A stretch of 64,000 bases of DNA, from contig NZ_CP100400.1 of assembly GCF_024218795.1 (NCBI RefSeq), forward strand, positions 1,240,001 through 1,304,000. Direction: 5' to 3'. Numbering within the stretch: the stretch's first letter is position 1; every line of letters starts with the position of its first letter. Made by a program: the position numbers and the translations under genes. This stretch comes from Halorussus aquaticus. GTDB lineage: Archaea > Halobacteriota > Halobacteria > Halobacteriales > Haladaptataceae. The notes beneath the pieces were generated by a model. It had not been told where the DNA came from and searched no databases. It saw only the letters and a list, made by a program, of their open reading frames with translations. Below, piece after piece: positions 7,456 through 16,925 of the stretch.

Positions 7456-10017
7456 CTACTCCTCGGGTTCGACCCGCGCCAATCGCATCGCGTTACCCGT
7501 CACGCCCAGACTCATCCCCATGTCGCCGACGACGATGGCCACCGCCACCGAGACGAGTCCGAGGGGCGCACCCACCGCCAGCACCGCCTTGACCGCGAGA
7601 CTGGCCCAGATGTTCTGCCGGATGACGCGGTTGGCTTTCCGCGAGAGTCGGTAGAGGTACGGCACTTTCCGGAGGTCGTCGCCGAGCAGGGCGATGTCGG
7701 CCGTCTCGATTGCGGTGTCCGTCCCGGCCGCGCCCATCGCCACTCCCACCGTGGCGGCGGCCAGCGCGGGCGCGTCGTTCACGCCGTCGCCGACCATCGC
7801 CACCGTGCCATGCTTCTCGGTCAGTTCCTCGACGGCCTCGACTTTCTGCGCCGGGAGGAGTTCGGCCCGGAACTCGTCCACGCCGACTTCTTCGGCCACC
7901 GCGCGAGCGGTGCCCTCGTTGTCGCCGGTCAGCATGACGCACTCGATGCCGAACTCCTGCAGGCGGGCGACCGTTCGGGCCGCGGCCGGGCGCACCTCGT
8001 CGGCGATGGCGAGGACGCCCTCCAGTTCGTCCTCGGTGCCGACGAGGACCACCGTCTTGCCCTCGCGCTGGAACCGGGGCACCACGTCCGCGAGCAGGTC
8101 GAGGCAGTCCTCGCGGTCGTCGCACTTGCTCCCGGCGGCCGCCTCCGCGACGACTTCGCCGCCGTCGGACCGGCGGTCCGACGAGGCTCGCGAACCGGTG
8201 GTTCGCTCACCGCCGTCCGTCGAGAGGTGGACGTGGCCCAAGTCGAACCCGAGTTCCTCGAAGAGGGCGGGCTTTCCGGCGTAGTGGGTCACGCCGCCGA
8301 GGTCGGCCCGGACGCCCTTCCCGGTCAGACTCTCGAAGTTCTCGATGGGTCTGTCCTCGCCCGCCTCGTCGTGGGGGTCGCTGGTCTCGTGAGCGTACGC
8401 CACGATGGCCTGCGCGATGGGGTGTTCGCTCCGGCGTTCGAGGTCGTGCGCGCAGTGGAGCAGTTCGGACTCGTCGGTACCGTTGAGCGGGACCGCGTCG
8501 GTCACCGCGAGGTTCCCCTCGGTCAGCGTCCCGGTCTTGTCGAAGGCGACGGCCTCGACCGCGCCCATGGATTCGAGGTGCGGGCCGCCCTTCACGAGGA
8601 CGCCGTTCCGGGCCGCGCTCGTGACGCCCGAGACGACCGAGACGGGCGTCGAGATGACGAACGCGCACGGACAGGCCACCACGAGCAGCGTGAGACCGCG
8701 GACGAACCACTCGCGGAAGGGACCGTCGAGCAGGAGGGGCGGCCCGAAGGCGGTCAGCAGGGCCGCGACGACGATGACCGGCGTGTAGTAGGACGCGAAC
8801 GTCTCGATGAACTGCTCGCGGTCGGTCCGGTCGCGCTGGGCGTCGCCGACCAACTCGATGACCTGCGAGAGGGTGGTCTCGTCGGCCTCCGCGGTCGCCT
8901 CGACTTCGAGGTAGCCCTCCTCGTTGACCGTCCCGGCGTACACCTCGTCGCCGAGCGACTTGTCCACGGGGACGCTCTCGCCCGTGATTGGGGCCTGATT
9001 CACGGCGCTCGTTCCCTCCAGCACGTCGCCGTCGACGGGAATCTTCTCGCCGGGGCGGACGACGACCGTCTCGCCGACCGCGACGTCCTCGACGGGGACG
9101 GTCTCCTCTCGGACGCCGCCGCCGCTCGCATCACTGCGTTTGACGGTCGCGGTGTCGGGCGAGAGGTCCATCAGTTCCCGGACCGAGTTCCGGGCGCGGT
9201 CCATCGAGAAGCGTTCGAGGAGTTCGGCCACGCTGTAGAGCACGGCCAGCGTCGCGGCCTCGAAGTAGAGGCCGACCGCCACCGCGGCGAGGACGCCGAC
9301 GCCCATCAGCAGGTCGATGTCGAGGCTCAGGTTCTTCGCGGAGTAGTAGCCGTTCCGCAGAATCTCCTGTCCCGCGACCCCGGCAGCGAGCAGGAGCAGC
9401 ACCGAGGAGACGTGGAACTCGCGGCCCACCGCGGAGAACAGCAGCGCGTCGGCGCCGGTCAGCAGGAATTCGAGGACGAGTCCCGCGAGCATGAGGACGC
9501 CGCCGGTCCACGTCTTGAGCGCGCGCGGACTCGTCCAGACTTCGGCCGATTCGGCCACGTCGGGGCCGCTGCCCTCGCTCGTCGCGCCTTCGACCTCGTA
9601 GCCCGCGGCCTCCACGGCCGCGACGACTCGCTCGCGGTCGGCGTCGCCGGTCACGAGGACTTCGCCGGTCGCTGGCCGGGTCTCGTACTCGACGCCCGCC
9701 ACGCCGTCGAGGGCGTTCCCGACCTTGCCCGCACAGGAGGGGCAGTCCATCTCGGGCACCGACAGTCGGAGTTCTCGGTCGGTTCCGGTCTCGCCTTCGA
9801 CCGCGTACCCGGCGGCTTCCACGCGCTCGCGGACGGCCGCGAGGTCGGTCGATTCGCCGTCGTAGGTGACCGTGAGCGTGCCGGTCGTCGGTGCCGGGTC
9901 GATGTCGCGCACGCCGTCGAGTCGCTCGACGCTGCCGGTCACCTTCCCGGCGCAGGACGGGCAGTCCATCTCGGGGACGGATACCCGGACTGTCCGTTCG
10001 CGTTCGTCTGTCGTCAT
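7456..10017 (-). CDS. zntA: Zn2+/Cd2+-exporting P-type ATPase with two HMA domains
   Basis: This 853-aa P1B-ATPase has two N-terminal heavy-metal-associated domains with CPSC motifs (C19/C22 and C92/C95). They are followed by the membrane core with the ion-binding CPC (449-451), the phosphorylation site DKTGT (493-497), TGDN and GDGVNDAP. The C-terminal helices end in K...GDMGMSL, typical of the Zn/Cd/Pb subgroup (P1B-2) rather than copper pumps. HMA motifs are CPSC instead of the usual GMTCxxC. A low-complexity insert with a Cys pair (about residues 595-640) lies in the nucleotide-binding region. TATA attaataa at about 10040-10048 supports the start at 10017. Confidence 0.9.
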   Translation of the reverse strand: MTTDERERTVRVSVPEMDCPSCAGKVTGSVERLDGVRDIDPAPTTGTLTVTYDGESTDLAAVRERVEAAGYAVEGETGTDRELRLSVPEMDCPSCAGKVGNALDGVAGVEYETRPATGEVLVTGDADRERVVAAVEAAGYEVEGATSEGSGPDVAESAEVWTSPRALKTWTGGVLMLAGLVLEFLLTGADALLFSAVGREFHVSSVLLLLAAGVAGQEILRNGYYSAKNLSLDIDLLMGVGVLAAVAVGLYFEAATLAVLYSVAELLERFSMDRARNSVRELMDLSPDTATVKRSDASGGGVREETVPVEDVAVGETVVVRPGEKIPVDGDVLEGTSAVNQAPITGESVPVDKSLGDEVYAGTVNEEGYLEVEATAEADETTLSQVIELVGDAQRDRTDREQFIETFASYYTPVIVVAALLTAFGPPLLLDGPFREWFVRGLTLLVVACPCAFVISTPVSVVSGVTSAARNGVLVKGGPHLESMGAVEAVAFDKTGTLTEGNLAVTDAVPLNGTDESELLHCAHDLERRSEHPIAQAIVAYAHETSDPHDEAGEDRPIENFESLTGKGVRADLGGVTHYAGKPALFEELGFDLGHVHLSTDGGERTTGSRASSDRRSDGGEVVAEAAAGSKCDDREDCLDLLADVVPRFQREGKTVVLVGTEDELEGVLAIADEVRPAAARTVARLQEFGIECVMLTGDNEGTARAVAEEVGVDEFRAELLPAQKVEAVEELTEKHGTVAMVGDGVNDAPALAAATVGVAMGAAGTDTAIETADIALLGDDLRKVPYLYRLSRKANRVIRQNIWASLAVKAVLAVGAPLGLVSVAVAIVVGDMGMSLGVTGNAMRLARVEPEE

Positions 10018-10268
10018 TGGTCGCTAGTAGTCGTCGAAGCGTTATTAATTGCTCTGTCAGTAAACCGGTCTAGACTAGGAGTTATTAACAACTAAGGCCG
10101 ATTCAGTTATTAAAACCGCGGTAATCGCGTGTTCTATCATATTATGTGCACGTTTCCGGTGGCACGGAACAGTTCAGCAGCGTTCATTGCGTTACGCATC
10201 GGTCGTAATCGCAAACAATACCGAACCATCTGTCCGTATTATTGTGAAAGGCTCCCAAGTGAAGGCTG

Positions 10269-10385
10269 ATGAGCGCCATCGAGATGGGAGTCGAGATGAG
10301 CGTCCTGAAGATCGGGGCCGCCGTCACGGTGGTAGCCGCCGAGATACTCGGGGCACTCGCGCTCCTGATCGTCGCACTGGGGTAG
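10269..10385 (+). CDS. 38-aa single-span membrane protein (small ORF)
   Basis: This ORF encodes 38 residues: a short acidic head with three Met, then a continuous hydrophobic helix (GAAVTVVAAEILGALALLIV). A TATA-like tattattg at about 10235-10242 lies about 30 nt before the ATG, the usual leaderless spacing here, and codons in the helix use G/C in third position. These points favour a real small protein. It lies between the zntA promoter and the 3' end of the RNase P RNA (convergent). Its function is unknown. Confidence 0.5.
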   Translation: MSAIEMGVEMSVLKIGAAVTVVAAEILGALALLIVALG

Positions 10386-10442
10386 CACGCGACGGCGGGA
10401 CGAAACGAGACACCTGCGGTGCTGTTCGTACTGAAAGCGGCT

Positions 10443-10842
10443 GAGGGGAGTAAGCCCCCTTCTGTTCGTCCGAGTATTCGGCTGAGCGTCCGCGCGGTCG
10501 TCCGGGCTACCTAATCCGCGCGGACTTGCACCGGCGAGGATTCGCCGTTCCATCCGTTCTCTCCCGTCCGCGCACTGGCAGTGCCAGCACGCTCGCGCGG
10601 CGATTCGTCCGCCGCGCGTCCCTCGGTGGGTCAACTCCCCGTTCCTTTACTCGGCGCGAGCCTTCGTTCGGTTCGGGTTCGCGCACCTCATCGGTCGAGG
10701 AGAGCGGTCTCGTTTCTGTTCCAGAGCCAGCGGTCTCCCGCTCCGGACTTGCGTCCGGTCGCCCGCCCGGACGGTGGGGGGACTTTCCTCACGCGGGCAC
10801 CGGCGAGTGCCGACGCCCCCGCGGGAACTCGGCTCCCTCTGC
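10443..10842 (-). ncRNA. rnpB: RNase P RNA
   Basis: The minus strand contains the universally conserved RNase P RNA blocks in order: GAGGAAAGUCC near the 5' end (about 10780-10790), AGAAAC in the middle, and ACAGAAGGGGGCUUAC close to the 3' end (about 10445-10462). The terminal sequences GAGGGAG and CUCCCCUC can pair as helix P1. A TATA element (gtttaagaag, 10867-10876) lies about 27 nt before the estimated 5' end near 10842. The length of about 400 nt fits archaeal type A RNA. The RNA is the catalytic subunit for tRNA 5' maturation. The exact ends are estimates. Confidence 0.9.
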
Positions 10843-11038
10843 CACCCTATCGTAGCCCCCGGTCGGGTTTAAGAAGTTCGGTGGAACGGTCGGAACGCCC
10901 GCCGAAACAGGCCGTTATCCGGCAGGAACACTGTCGTTACGCCCTGATAACCGCTCCCACATGAAACGTAGTGGGACGTTTCTGCGTTTAGTATTGAAGG
11001 GAAGACTTGAAGGTACTTCCTGCCTAATGAATTTGTGT

Positions 11039-11641
11039 ATGGCACAGGCTCAGGCAGTGACTCTTTCCTACGAGGATGGTACGCGGGCCGTAGAACTCGC
11101 ACGCGAATCCGTCGAATCCTACGTTATCAACGGGCAACGCGAACAGCCCGGTAGCATGCGCGAAGCGTTCTACGCTCGAACCGGAGTGTTCGTCCGTCTC
11201 TCCTCGACGCGGGGACGCGGCCGTCTCCGAGGATGCGACGGTGCGTACGAAGGCACCGACCAACTCGGCCACCTCATCGTGGACTCGGCCATCAGCGCCG
11301 CGAGCGACACCTCGTGCGGTTCCGAAGTGGAGGAAGCCGAACTTCCCAACCTGAAAATCTCGGTCTGCGTCGTCCGTGATACCCAGTTCTCGGAGGACCC
11401 GGTGGAGGACATCGAACTCGGCACGCACGGCGTCGCAATCGAAGGTCGGGGCGAGCAGGCGTGGATGTACCCGACGCTCCCCATCGAGAACGAGTGGAGC
11501 GTCTTCGAGTACCTCGACCGGACCTGCCGGAAAGCCGGACTCCCGAAGGGCGCGTGGGAAGACGACGACGTGATGGTGACGCTGTTCGACGGGCAGGTCT
11601 TCAGCGAGCGCGAACCCGAAGGAACGGTCGAAGAACTGTAG
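11039..11641 (+). CDS. AMMECR1 family protein
   Basis: A 200-aa protein with the AMMECR1 signature LRGCDG (residues 63-68), followed by a domain with alternating strands and helices ending WEDDDVMVTLFDGQVF. The family is found in archaea, bacteria and eukaryotes. Its biochemical role is not settled, but a redox or RNA-modification role has been suggested from the conserved Cys. Alternative in-frame starts exist at 11027 and 10961. The ATG at 11039 is chosen because a tagtatt TATA-like element at about 10988 leaves a short leader. The gene is divergent from rnpB and convergent with pncB. Confidence 0.85.
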   Translation: MAQAQAVTLSYEDGTRAVELARESVESYVINGQREQPGSMREAFYARTGVFVRLSSTRGRGRLRGCDGAYEGTDQLGHLIVDSAISAASDTSCGSEVEEAELPNLKISVCVVRDTQFSEDPVEDIELGTHGVAIEGRGEQAWMYPTLPIENEWSVFEYLDRTCRKAGLPKGAWEDDDVMVTLFDGQVFSEREPEGTVEEL

Positions 11642-11737
11642 AAGCCGTCCTTTCCCATACTTACGTCTCGTTGGCCTCTCGTCTGCAGACCCGTCTGAAC
11701 CTCACGACGGAAGCGGTCGGCAGAGAGAACCGTCCAG

Positions 11738-12883
11738 TTACTCCCGGAACCCGACCAGTTCGGCGTCCTCCAGCGCGCGCTCGGCGGCCTCGTCCACGTC
11801 GAACTCTCGGACGATTTCGCCGTCCCGAATCAGGGGTTCCAGCAGCGGTTCGCCGTCTTCGGGGTCCGCGCGGTCCGCGAGTCCGACGTGGTGGCCGCCG
11901 TCGGGCGTCCGGAACACCTGCTTCGTCCCGGAGAGTTTGCCGCGCTTGGAGGCGAGTTCGCCGTCGAGTTTCACGATGTCGAGCGCGAAGTCCAGCGGGT
12001 CGGCGTTGCTGACGTGGCCGCCGACGCCGAACCCGTCGGCGACGTCCCGGAGGGTCCGGAGATTCTCGGGACCGAGTCCGCCGCTGACGAATATCTCCAC
12101 GTCCTCGTGGCCGCGGGCGTCGAGTTCCCACCGCACCTCCCGAACGATGTGTCGGAAGTCGCCGCGCCGGGAACTCGTCGTGTCGAGGCGCACCCCGTCG
12201 AGGGCCTCGCCCAGCGCCTCCGCGGCGCGGATGCTCTCGTCTTTCTCGTCGGAGTAGGTGTCGCAGATGGCGATGCGGGGGACGTCGGGGTCCACCGACT
12301 CGTCGAACGCCTCCCACGCGGTCTCTTGGTCGCCGAAGGCGATGACCAGCGCGTGGGGCATCGTCCCGCTGGCCTCTCGGCCCAGAACCTCGCCCGCCGC
12401 GACGTGCGAGAAGCCGTCGAGTCCGGCGACGAGCGCCCCCCGCTCCACGACGGCCGCGAGCGACGGGTGGACGTGGCGCGCGCCGAAACTCAGCACCGAC
12501 GAGTCCGGGGCGGCCCGGCGGGCCTCCAGCGCCGCGGTGGCGATTCCGCTCTGGTGGGAGAGCAGTCCCAGCAGCGAAGTCTCGTACCGCGCGAAGTCGA
12601 GGTAGTCGCCTTCGATTCGCATCACCGGACCGCCGTCGAACAATCGGCCCTCGCGCACGGCGTCCACGTCCACGGGGATTCCTTCGAGCAGGTTGGCGGC
12701 GTCTTTCACGCCCGCCAACAGGTCGAACTCGCCGGATGGGAACTGGTCCTGCGTCACTTCCGCCACGACGCGGGGGTTCCGGTCGGCGGCCTCCAGCGTC
12801 TCCTCGGTCCGCAGGAAGTAGGCGTCGGTCGCCGTCCCGTCACGGATGGCCGACTCCGAGACAACGTCGAATCCACCGCTCAT
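11738..12883 (-). CDS. pncB: Nicotinate phosphoribosyltransferase
   Basis: The 381-aa protein has the NAPRTase/quinolinate-PRTase barrel. Visible elements are the DAYFLRTEE start of the fold, LSHQSGIATAALEAR, FGARHVHP with its conserved His, CDTYSDEKDE, LDTTSSRRGD, and the phosphate loop VSGGLGPENLR. It converts nicotinate, PRPP and ATP to nicotinate mononucleotide in NAD salvage. The nicotinamidase gene at 14646-15218, which makes its substrate, is two genes away. The ATG at 12883 is chosen over a GTG three codons upstream. Confidence 0.9.
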   Translation of the reverse strand: MSGGFDVVSESAIRDGTATDAYFLRTEETLEAADRNPRVVAEVTQDQFPSGEFDLLAGVKDAANLLEGIPVDVDAVREGRLFDGGPVMRIEGDYLDFARYETSLLGLLSHQSGIATAALEARRAAPDSSVLSFGARHVHPSLAAVVERGALVAGLDGFSHVAAGEVLGREASGTMPHALVIAFGDQETAWEAFDESVDPDVPRIAICDTYSDEKDESIRAAEALGEALDGVRLDTTSSRRGDFRHIVREVRWELDARGHEDVEIFVSGGLGPENLRTLRDVADGFGVGGHVSNADPLDFALDIVKLDGELASKRGKLSGTKQVFRTPDGGHHVGLADRADPEDGEPLLEPLIRDGEIVREFDVDEAAERALEDAELVGFRE

Positions 12884-12988
12884 CGCCACCACCTCGGGTG
12901 AGTCATGGGCGGACGTACCCGCGCCGAAGCGAAAAAGGTCCCGTTTACTGGCCGTCGAAAAGGAGGAACCGCGGTCAGTACGGGTCGC

Positions 12989-14497
12989 TTACTGCGTCGG
13001 TGCTGCGCCCCGCCGAACGTCCGAGAGGTCCGAGACCGACGGCGCGTTCACGACGACGACCGTGTCGCCCTGCTGGCGGACGTAGAAGGCGTCGGCGAAC
13101 TCGTTGCCCTCGATGCGCCACGTGTTCGCGCGACCGTCCACCTTCGTCGCGTCGTTGTACTTCAGCACCTTTCGGTAGCCCTCCGCGAACTCCCGAGCGT
13201 CCTGCTCGGAGTCCCAGACGGACTTCCAGACGTACCCGGTCTCGTTGACCGCCGCGGCGTCGTTGGTGTAGACGGCGAGTTTGTCGCCGTCCCACCCGGT
13301 CGAGTAGGTGCTGTTGTAGTTCAGCGGGTCGAACTCACGAATCTGGTCGCTGCCCTGCTTCATGTTGAAGAACTGCGTGGCCGGGACGACCTGCGTCCGG
13401 CCCTGACTCGCGTAGTAGGGATAGACGAACATCGCGAAGATACCGGCCTCGCCGACGCTACCGTAGTTGGGGCGGTTCTGCACTTTCAATCGCTCCCAGC
13501 CGTTACTGGCCCGGTTCTCCACGGTGAACTCCGCGGGGGCGTCCGTGCCGTACTTGTCGGGGTGGATGACCTGCTCGGTACTCTCCGGCGGGTTCTCGTA
13601 GAGGTCGTTGACCGCCTCCCAGCCACCTCTCCTGTGGACGCCGCGAACGAACGGCGGACCGTCGCTGTAGGGTTGGTACTTGATGAGGTACGGTCCGATG
13701 TTGGCGAGACCGCTCCCCGACCCGGCGGTCGATTCGGGGGTCAGGCAGTCGCCGTTCCACTCGTTCTTGCAACGCTGGGAGTAGAGGTGGTCCACGTAGT
13801 TACCGTCGCCTTCGATGATGCCGTCCTTCGCGTTGTGGAGTTCGCGCGTGGACTGGTTGAACCCCGAGAGGTCGAACTTCTGGTCCTGAAGCGCGTGGAA
13901 CAGTTCCTGCGAGAGCGTAATCTCGTCGAGTTTGGGCGTCGTCGCGTTCTCGGAGATGACGACGATTTTCTCCTCGCCCGGACTGTAGAATCCGCCGACC
14001 GACGACCCGGAGTTGCTGTTCTGGACCGCGAGGGAGTCGGTCGATTCGTTGATCATGAACAGCGATTCGTACTTCACGTTGTCGAGCAGCCGCCGGTCGT
14101 CGGGCGTCGAACCGTTGGACTGGCGCGACCGGAACTCGTCGCGGGTCACGATGTCCACGGGGACCTGCGCTTCGAATTCGAGTTCGCGGACTCGTTCGAC
14201 GCGGGCCATCGAGCGGGCGACCGTCTCGTTGAGTTCGGTCGCGTTCAACCCGTCGTCGGGGTTCACGTCGATGGTCTCGTTGTACCAGTAGCCCGCCTCC
14301 CACCCCAGCACGTCGGACTCTGGGTCGTCGGGCTTGACGACCTGCTGGCCCGATTGGTCGTCCGTCCCCGAACCGGGCTGGGTCGTCGCTCCCGTCACGT
14401 CGTCCGTCGTATCGGTCGTCGTTCCCGCGCCGGGAGCCTGCGAACACCCCGCGACGACGAGCATCAGAGCGACCGCGATTGCGATAGTCGTACGCAT
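12989..14497 (-). CDS. Hvo_1808-type surface lipoprotein
   Basis: A 502-aa exported protein. It starts with a short Sec-type signal and lipobox (VVAGC, Cys at about residue 18), then a Thr/Asp-rich linker. The large domain contains ITLSQELFHALQDQKFD, which looks like a protease helix without a full HExxH motif. Many N-glycosylation sequons (NxS/T) occur, consistent with a cell-surface protein. The overall pattern matches the family named after H. volcanii Hvo_1808, whose function is unknown. The start is fixed by the signal peptide. Upstream extensions to 14689 overlap the pncA promoter and are rejected. Confidence 0.75.
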   Translation of the reverse strand: MRTTIAIAVALMLVVAGCSQAPGAGTTTDTTDDVTGATTQPGSGTDDQSGQQVVKPDDPESDVLGWEAGYWYNETIDVNPDDGLNATELNETVARSMARVERVRELEFEAQVPVDIVTRDEFRSRQSNGSTPDDRRLLDNVKYESLFMINESTDSLAVQNSNSGSSVGGFYSPGEEKIVVISENATTPKLDEITLSQELFHALQDQKFDLSGFNQSTRELHNAKDGIIEGDGNYVDHLYSQRCKNEWNGDCLTPESTAGSGSGLANIGPYLIKYQPYSDGPPFVRGVHRRGGWEAVNDLYENPPESTEQVIHPDKYGTDAPAEFTVENRASNGWERLKVQNRPNYGSVGEAGIFAMFVYPYYASQGRTQVVPATQFFNMKQGSDQIREFDPLNYNSTYSTGWDGDKLAVYTNDAAAVNETGYVWKSVWDSEQDAREFAEGYRKVLKYNDATKVDGRANTWRIEGNEFADAFYVRQQGDTVVVVNAPSVSDLSDVRRGAAPTQ

Positions 14498-14645
14498 TTC
14501 CTGTGACCGTGACGTGGGTCTACACCGACAAAAACCTCTTGATGAAACGGTGAAACGAACCTGCGCGCCGAGCGGCGTCGATTGCCGGTGAAACGCGACC
14601 GGACTGTCAGCAAACGTTTTCGGCGACGAGTGACTACTATCGGAC

Positions 14646-15218
14646 ATGAGCTTCGACCCGGATTCGACCGCCGTCGTGGTCGTGGACATGCAGAACGGCT
14701 TCTGTCACCCCGACGGGAGCCTCCACGCACCCGCCAGCGAGGACGCAATCGCCGACGTGACCGACGTGGTCTCCGCCGCGCGCGACGCGGGCGCGTCGGT
14801 CGTCTACACCCGCGACGTCCACCCGCCCGAGCAGTTCGAGGGCAACCACTACTACGACGAGTTCGAGCGCTGGGGCGAACACGTCCTCGAAGACTCGTGG
14901 GACGCCGAACTGGTCGCGGACCTCGACGTCCGCGACGAGGACCACGTCGTGACGAAGCACACGTACGACGCCTTCTACCGCACGGACCTCGAAGGACACC
15001 TCGACGCGCACGGAATCGACGACCTGCTGCTCTGCGGGACGCTGGCGAACGTCTGCGTCCTCCACACCGCGGGGAGCGCGGGGCTTCGGGACTACCGGCC
15101 CGTCGTCGTCGAGGACGCGCTGGGCTACATCGAAGAAGACCACAAGGAGTACGCGGTCGAACACTCGGACTTCCTGTTCGGCGAACTGACGACGAAAGAC
15201 GAAATCGAGTTCGAGTAA
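14646..15218 (+). CDS. pncA: Nicotinamidase, isochorismatase family
   Basis: The 190-aa isochorismatase-fold hydrolase has the catalytic triad of nicotinamidases: D14 in VVVVDMQNGF, K104 in VTKHTYDAF and C137 in LANVCVLHT. The metal-binding DVHPPEQFEGNH segment replaces the common DWHPxxH. It deamidates nicotinamide to nicotinate, the substrate of the nearby pncB. Together they give the Preiss-Handler salvage route to NAD. The gene is divergent from the Hvo_1808-type lipoprotein, with 148 bp between starts, and abuts the convergent M23-like gene. Confidence 0.88.
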   Translation: MSFDPDSTAVVVVDMQNGFCHPDGSLHAPASEDAIADVTDVVSAARDAGASVVYTRDVHPPEQFEGNHYYDEFERWGEHVLEDSWDAELVADLDVRDEDHVVTKHTYDAFYRTDLEGHLDAHGIDDLLLCGTLANVCVLHTAGSAGLRDYRPVVVEDALGYIEEDHKEYAVEHSDFLFGELTTKDEIEFE

Positions 15219-16082
15219 TCAGCGAACTTCGACGTCCACCGTTTCTCCCACCTCGAACTCGGTGTCGGGGCAGACGAGTTTCGCGCCGAGCGCCTCCCGA
15301 GCGACGAACAGCGAGAGACCGGTAATCGGGGTTCCGTTCGCCAACACCGTCACGTCGTCCCACGCAATCGTCCGGCCCTCGGCGGTGCCGACCTGCCGAC
15401 CCGCGAGCGAGACCGGCCCGTCGCCGCCCGTTCCGCGGAGAATCCCGCCGCCGTCGTAGTGGGGGAGTCCGCCGTCGAGAATCCCACCGCTTTCTGCGGA
15501 GATTCCCGCGAACCGCTCGCCCGGCGCTGGGTGGTCGGGCGCGTCGAGGACGGCGAAGGTGTCGCCCGCCGCGACGACCGTCCCCCGGCCGTCCCACGCG
15601 ACGCCCGCGAGTTCGACTTCCGGCGCTATCTCGACCGGGAGCGACCCCGACGCCCGGTAGGGGTTCGCGTCGAGCGACCGAAAGCCGAGGTGGATGTGGT
15701 TGTCCACCCACGGCGCGAAGAACCCCGAGCGCACCATCTCGCCGAGCGAGTCGCCCACCGCCACCTCGTCGCCGGGTTCGACCGTTGGTTCGACGTGGAG
15801 GATTCGGGCGAGGTACTCGCCAGTCTCTATGACGACGAGGTGGTCGTGTTCCACGGCGTAGTCCTTCGGCGGCGCGGAGACCGTCCGCGTCGTCACGACT
15901 TCGCCCGCGACGGGACTCGGCGCGGCGGTTTCACGGGTCTCGTGGTCGTCTCCGGTCTCACGCCAGTCGCCCTCGTGCGGGTAGAGGTCGATAGCGCACC
16001 CCTCGTCGTGGGCGGCGTAGGGCGAGTTGTAGAGCGAGAACCGCGGGAACCGTTCTAGCGTCTCGGGACCGACCGTGACCAT
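15219..16082 (-). CDS. M23/lysostaphin-like fold protein of unknown function
   Basis: This 287-aa protein resembles LytM/M23 peptidases in its first half: EGCAIDLYP (a His-less counterpart of the HxGxD region), a PVAGEV strand, a biotinyl-like VEPGDEVAVGDSLG loop, and the HxHLGFR motif (H129, H131). The second half (150-287) is an all-beta domain I do not recognise. No signal peptide is present, so a cytoplasmic role is likely and peptidase activity on peptidoglycan is implausible in an archaeon. The start at 16082 gives MVTVGPETLERF. The ORF further upstream overlaps the divergent ligase gene. Confidence 0.6.
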   Translation of the reverse strand: MVTVGPETLERFPRFSLYNSPYAAHDEGCAIDLYPHEGDWRETGDDHETRETAAPSPVAGEVVTTRTVSAPPKDYAVEHDHLVVIETGEYLARILHVEPTVEPGDEVAVGDSLGEMVRSGFFAPWVDNHIHLGFRSLDANPYRASGSLPVEIAPEVELAGVAWDGRGTVVAAGDTFAVLDAPDHPAPGERFAGISAESGGILDGGLPHYDGGGILRGTGGDGPVSLAGRQVGTAEGRTIAWDDVTVLANGTPITGLSLFVAREALGAKLVCPDTEFEVGETVDVEVR

Positions 16083-16137
16083 CGTCCGCGTCTCGGAGAC
16101 GCGAGGGTTTAGGTACTCCGGATGTGAAAGGGCGGGC

Positions 16138-16842
16138 ATGCGCGTACTCCGCGGCCGGGCGGCCGACCGGGACGCCGACCGCGAAGTCGTCGCCCGACTG
16201 CTCGAACAGGTGGCCGAGGACGGTGAAGCGGCGGTCCGGGCGTGGCGCCCCCACCGCCAACTCGCGTTCGGCCGACGCGACTCCCGGGCCGACGGCTACG
16301 AGGCGGCCACGGCGGTGGCCGCCGACCACGACTTCCCCCCGGTCGAGCGGTCCGTCGGCGGCCGAGCGGTCGCCTACACCGGGAACACCGTCGCGTTCGC
16401 CAAGGTCCTCCCCTTGGAGGACATGCGCGTCGGGATGGACGAACGCTACGAGCGAGTGACGCGGGCGGTCCAGCGCGCGCTGTGGCACCTCGGCGTCCCG
16501 GCGTCCCGCGGCGAACCCGAGGCGAGTTTCTGTCCGGGCGACTACTCGCTCCAGCGCGACGGGAAACTCGTCGGCGTGGCCCAGCGCGTCCGGAAGAACG
16601 CCGCGCTGGTCTCGGGCGTCGTCATCGCGTGTGACCGCGAGGAAATCGCCGACGTTCTCGACCCGGTGTACGACGGCCTCGACATGCCCTTCGACCCGGA
16701 GTCGGTCGGGAGCGTCGCCGACGCGGGCGGCAACGGCGACCCCGACGAGGTGGCCCGGACCGTCGAGGAACTGCTGGTCGGCGACGCCGAGACCGAAGTC
16801 GTGTCGGTTCCCGACGTCGCAGACGCCGAGACTGCCGACTGA
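16138..16842 (+). CDS. Lipoate--protein ligase family protein (BPL/LplA fold)
   Basis: A 234-aa member of the biotin/lipoate ligase fold. It has AWRPHRQLAFGRRDSRADGYEAA near the N-terminus, VGGRAVAYTGNTVAFAKV (the counterpart of RRxxGGGxVxH), the pocket motif SFCPGDYSLQRDGKLVGVAQRV with the catalytic Lys in GKLVG, and VIACDREEIA. Proteins of this type attach lipoyl or octanoyl groups, or sometimes act in regulation. The substrate here is not deducible. TATA gtttagg at about 16107-16113 gives a leaderless ATG at 16138. It is divergent from the M23-like gene. Confidence 0.8.
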   Translation: MRVLRGRAADRDADREVVARLLEQVAEDGEAAVRAWRPHRQLAFGRRDSRADGYEAATAVAADHDFPPVERSVGGRAVAYTGNTVAFAKVLPLEDMRVGMDERYERVTRAVQRALWHLGVPASRGEPEASFCPGDYSLQRDGKLVGVAQRVRKNAALVSGVVIACDREEIADVLDPVYDGLDMPFDPESVGSVADAGGNGDPDEVARTVEELLVGDAETEVVSVPDVADAETAD

Positions 16843-16925
16843 CGCGATTCTCAGACGCGGTTCGTCGACTGGAGACAGGAGAACGTTTATCGGAGGCCGA
16901 TTCGAATCGGGAGCGGGTGACTCGC

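Noticed and set aside
7810..10095. Very long antisense ORF opposite zntA.
   Set aside because: It is the mirror frame of a GC-rich gene. The translation has no recognisable domain, while zntA on the minus strand has all P-type ATPase motifs.
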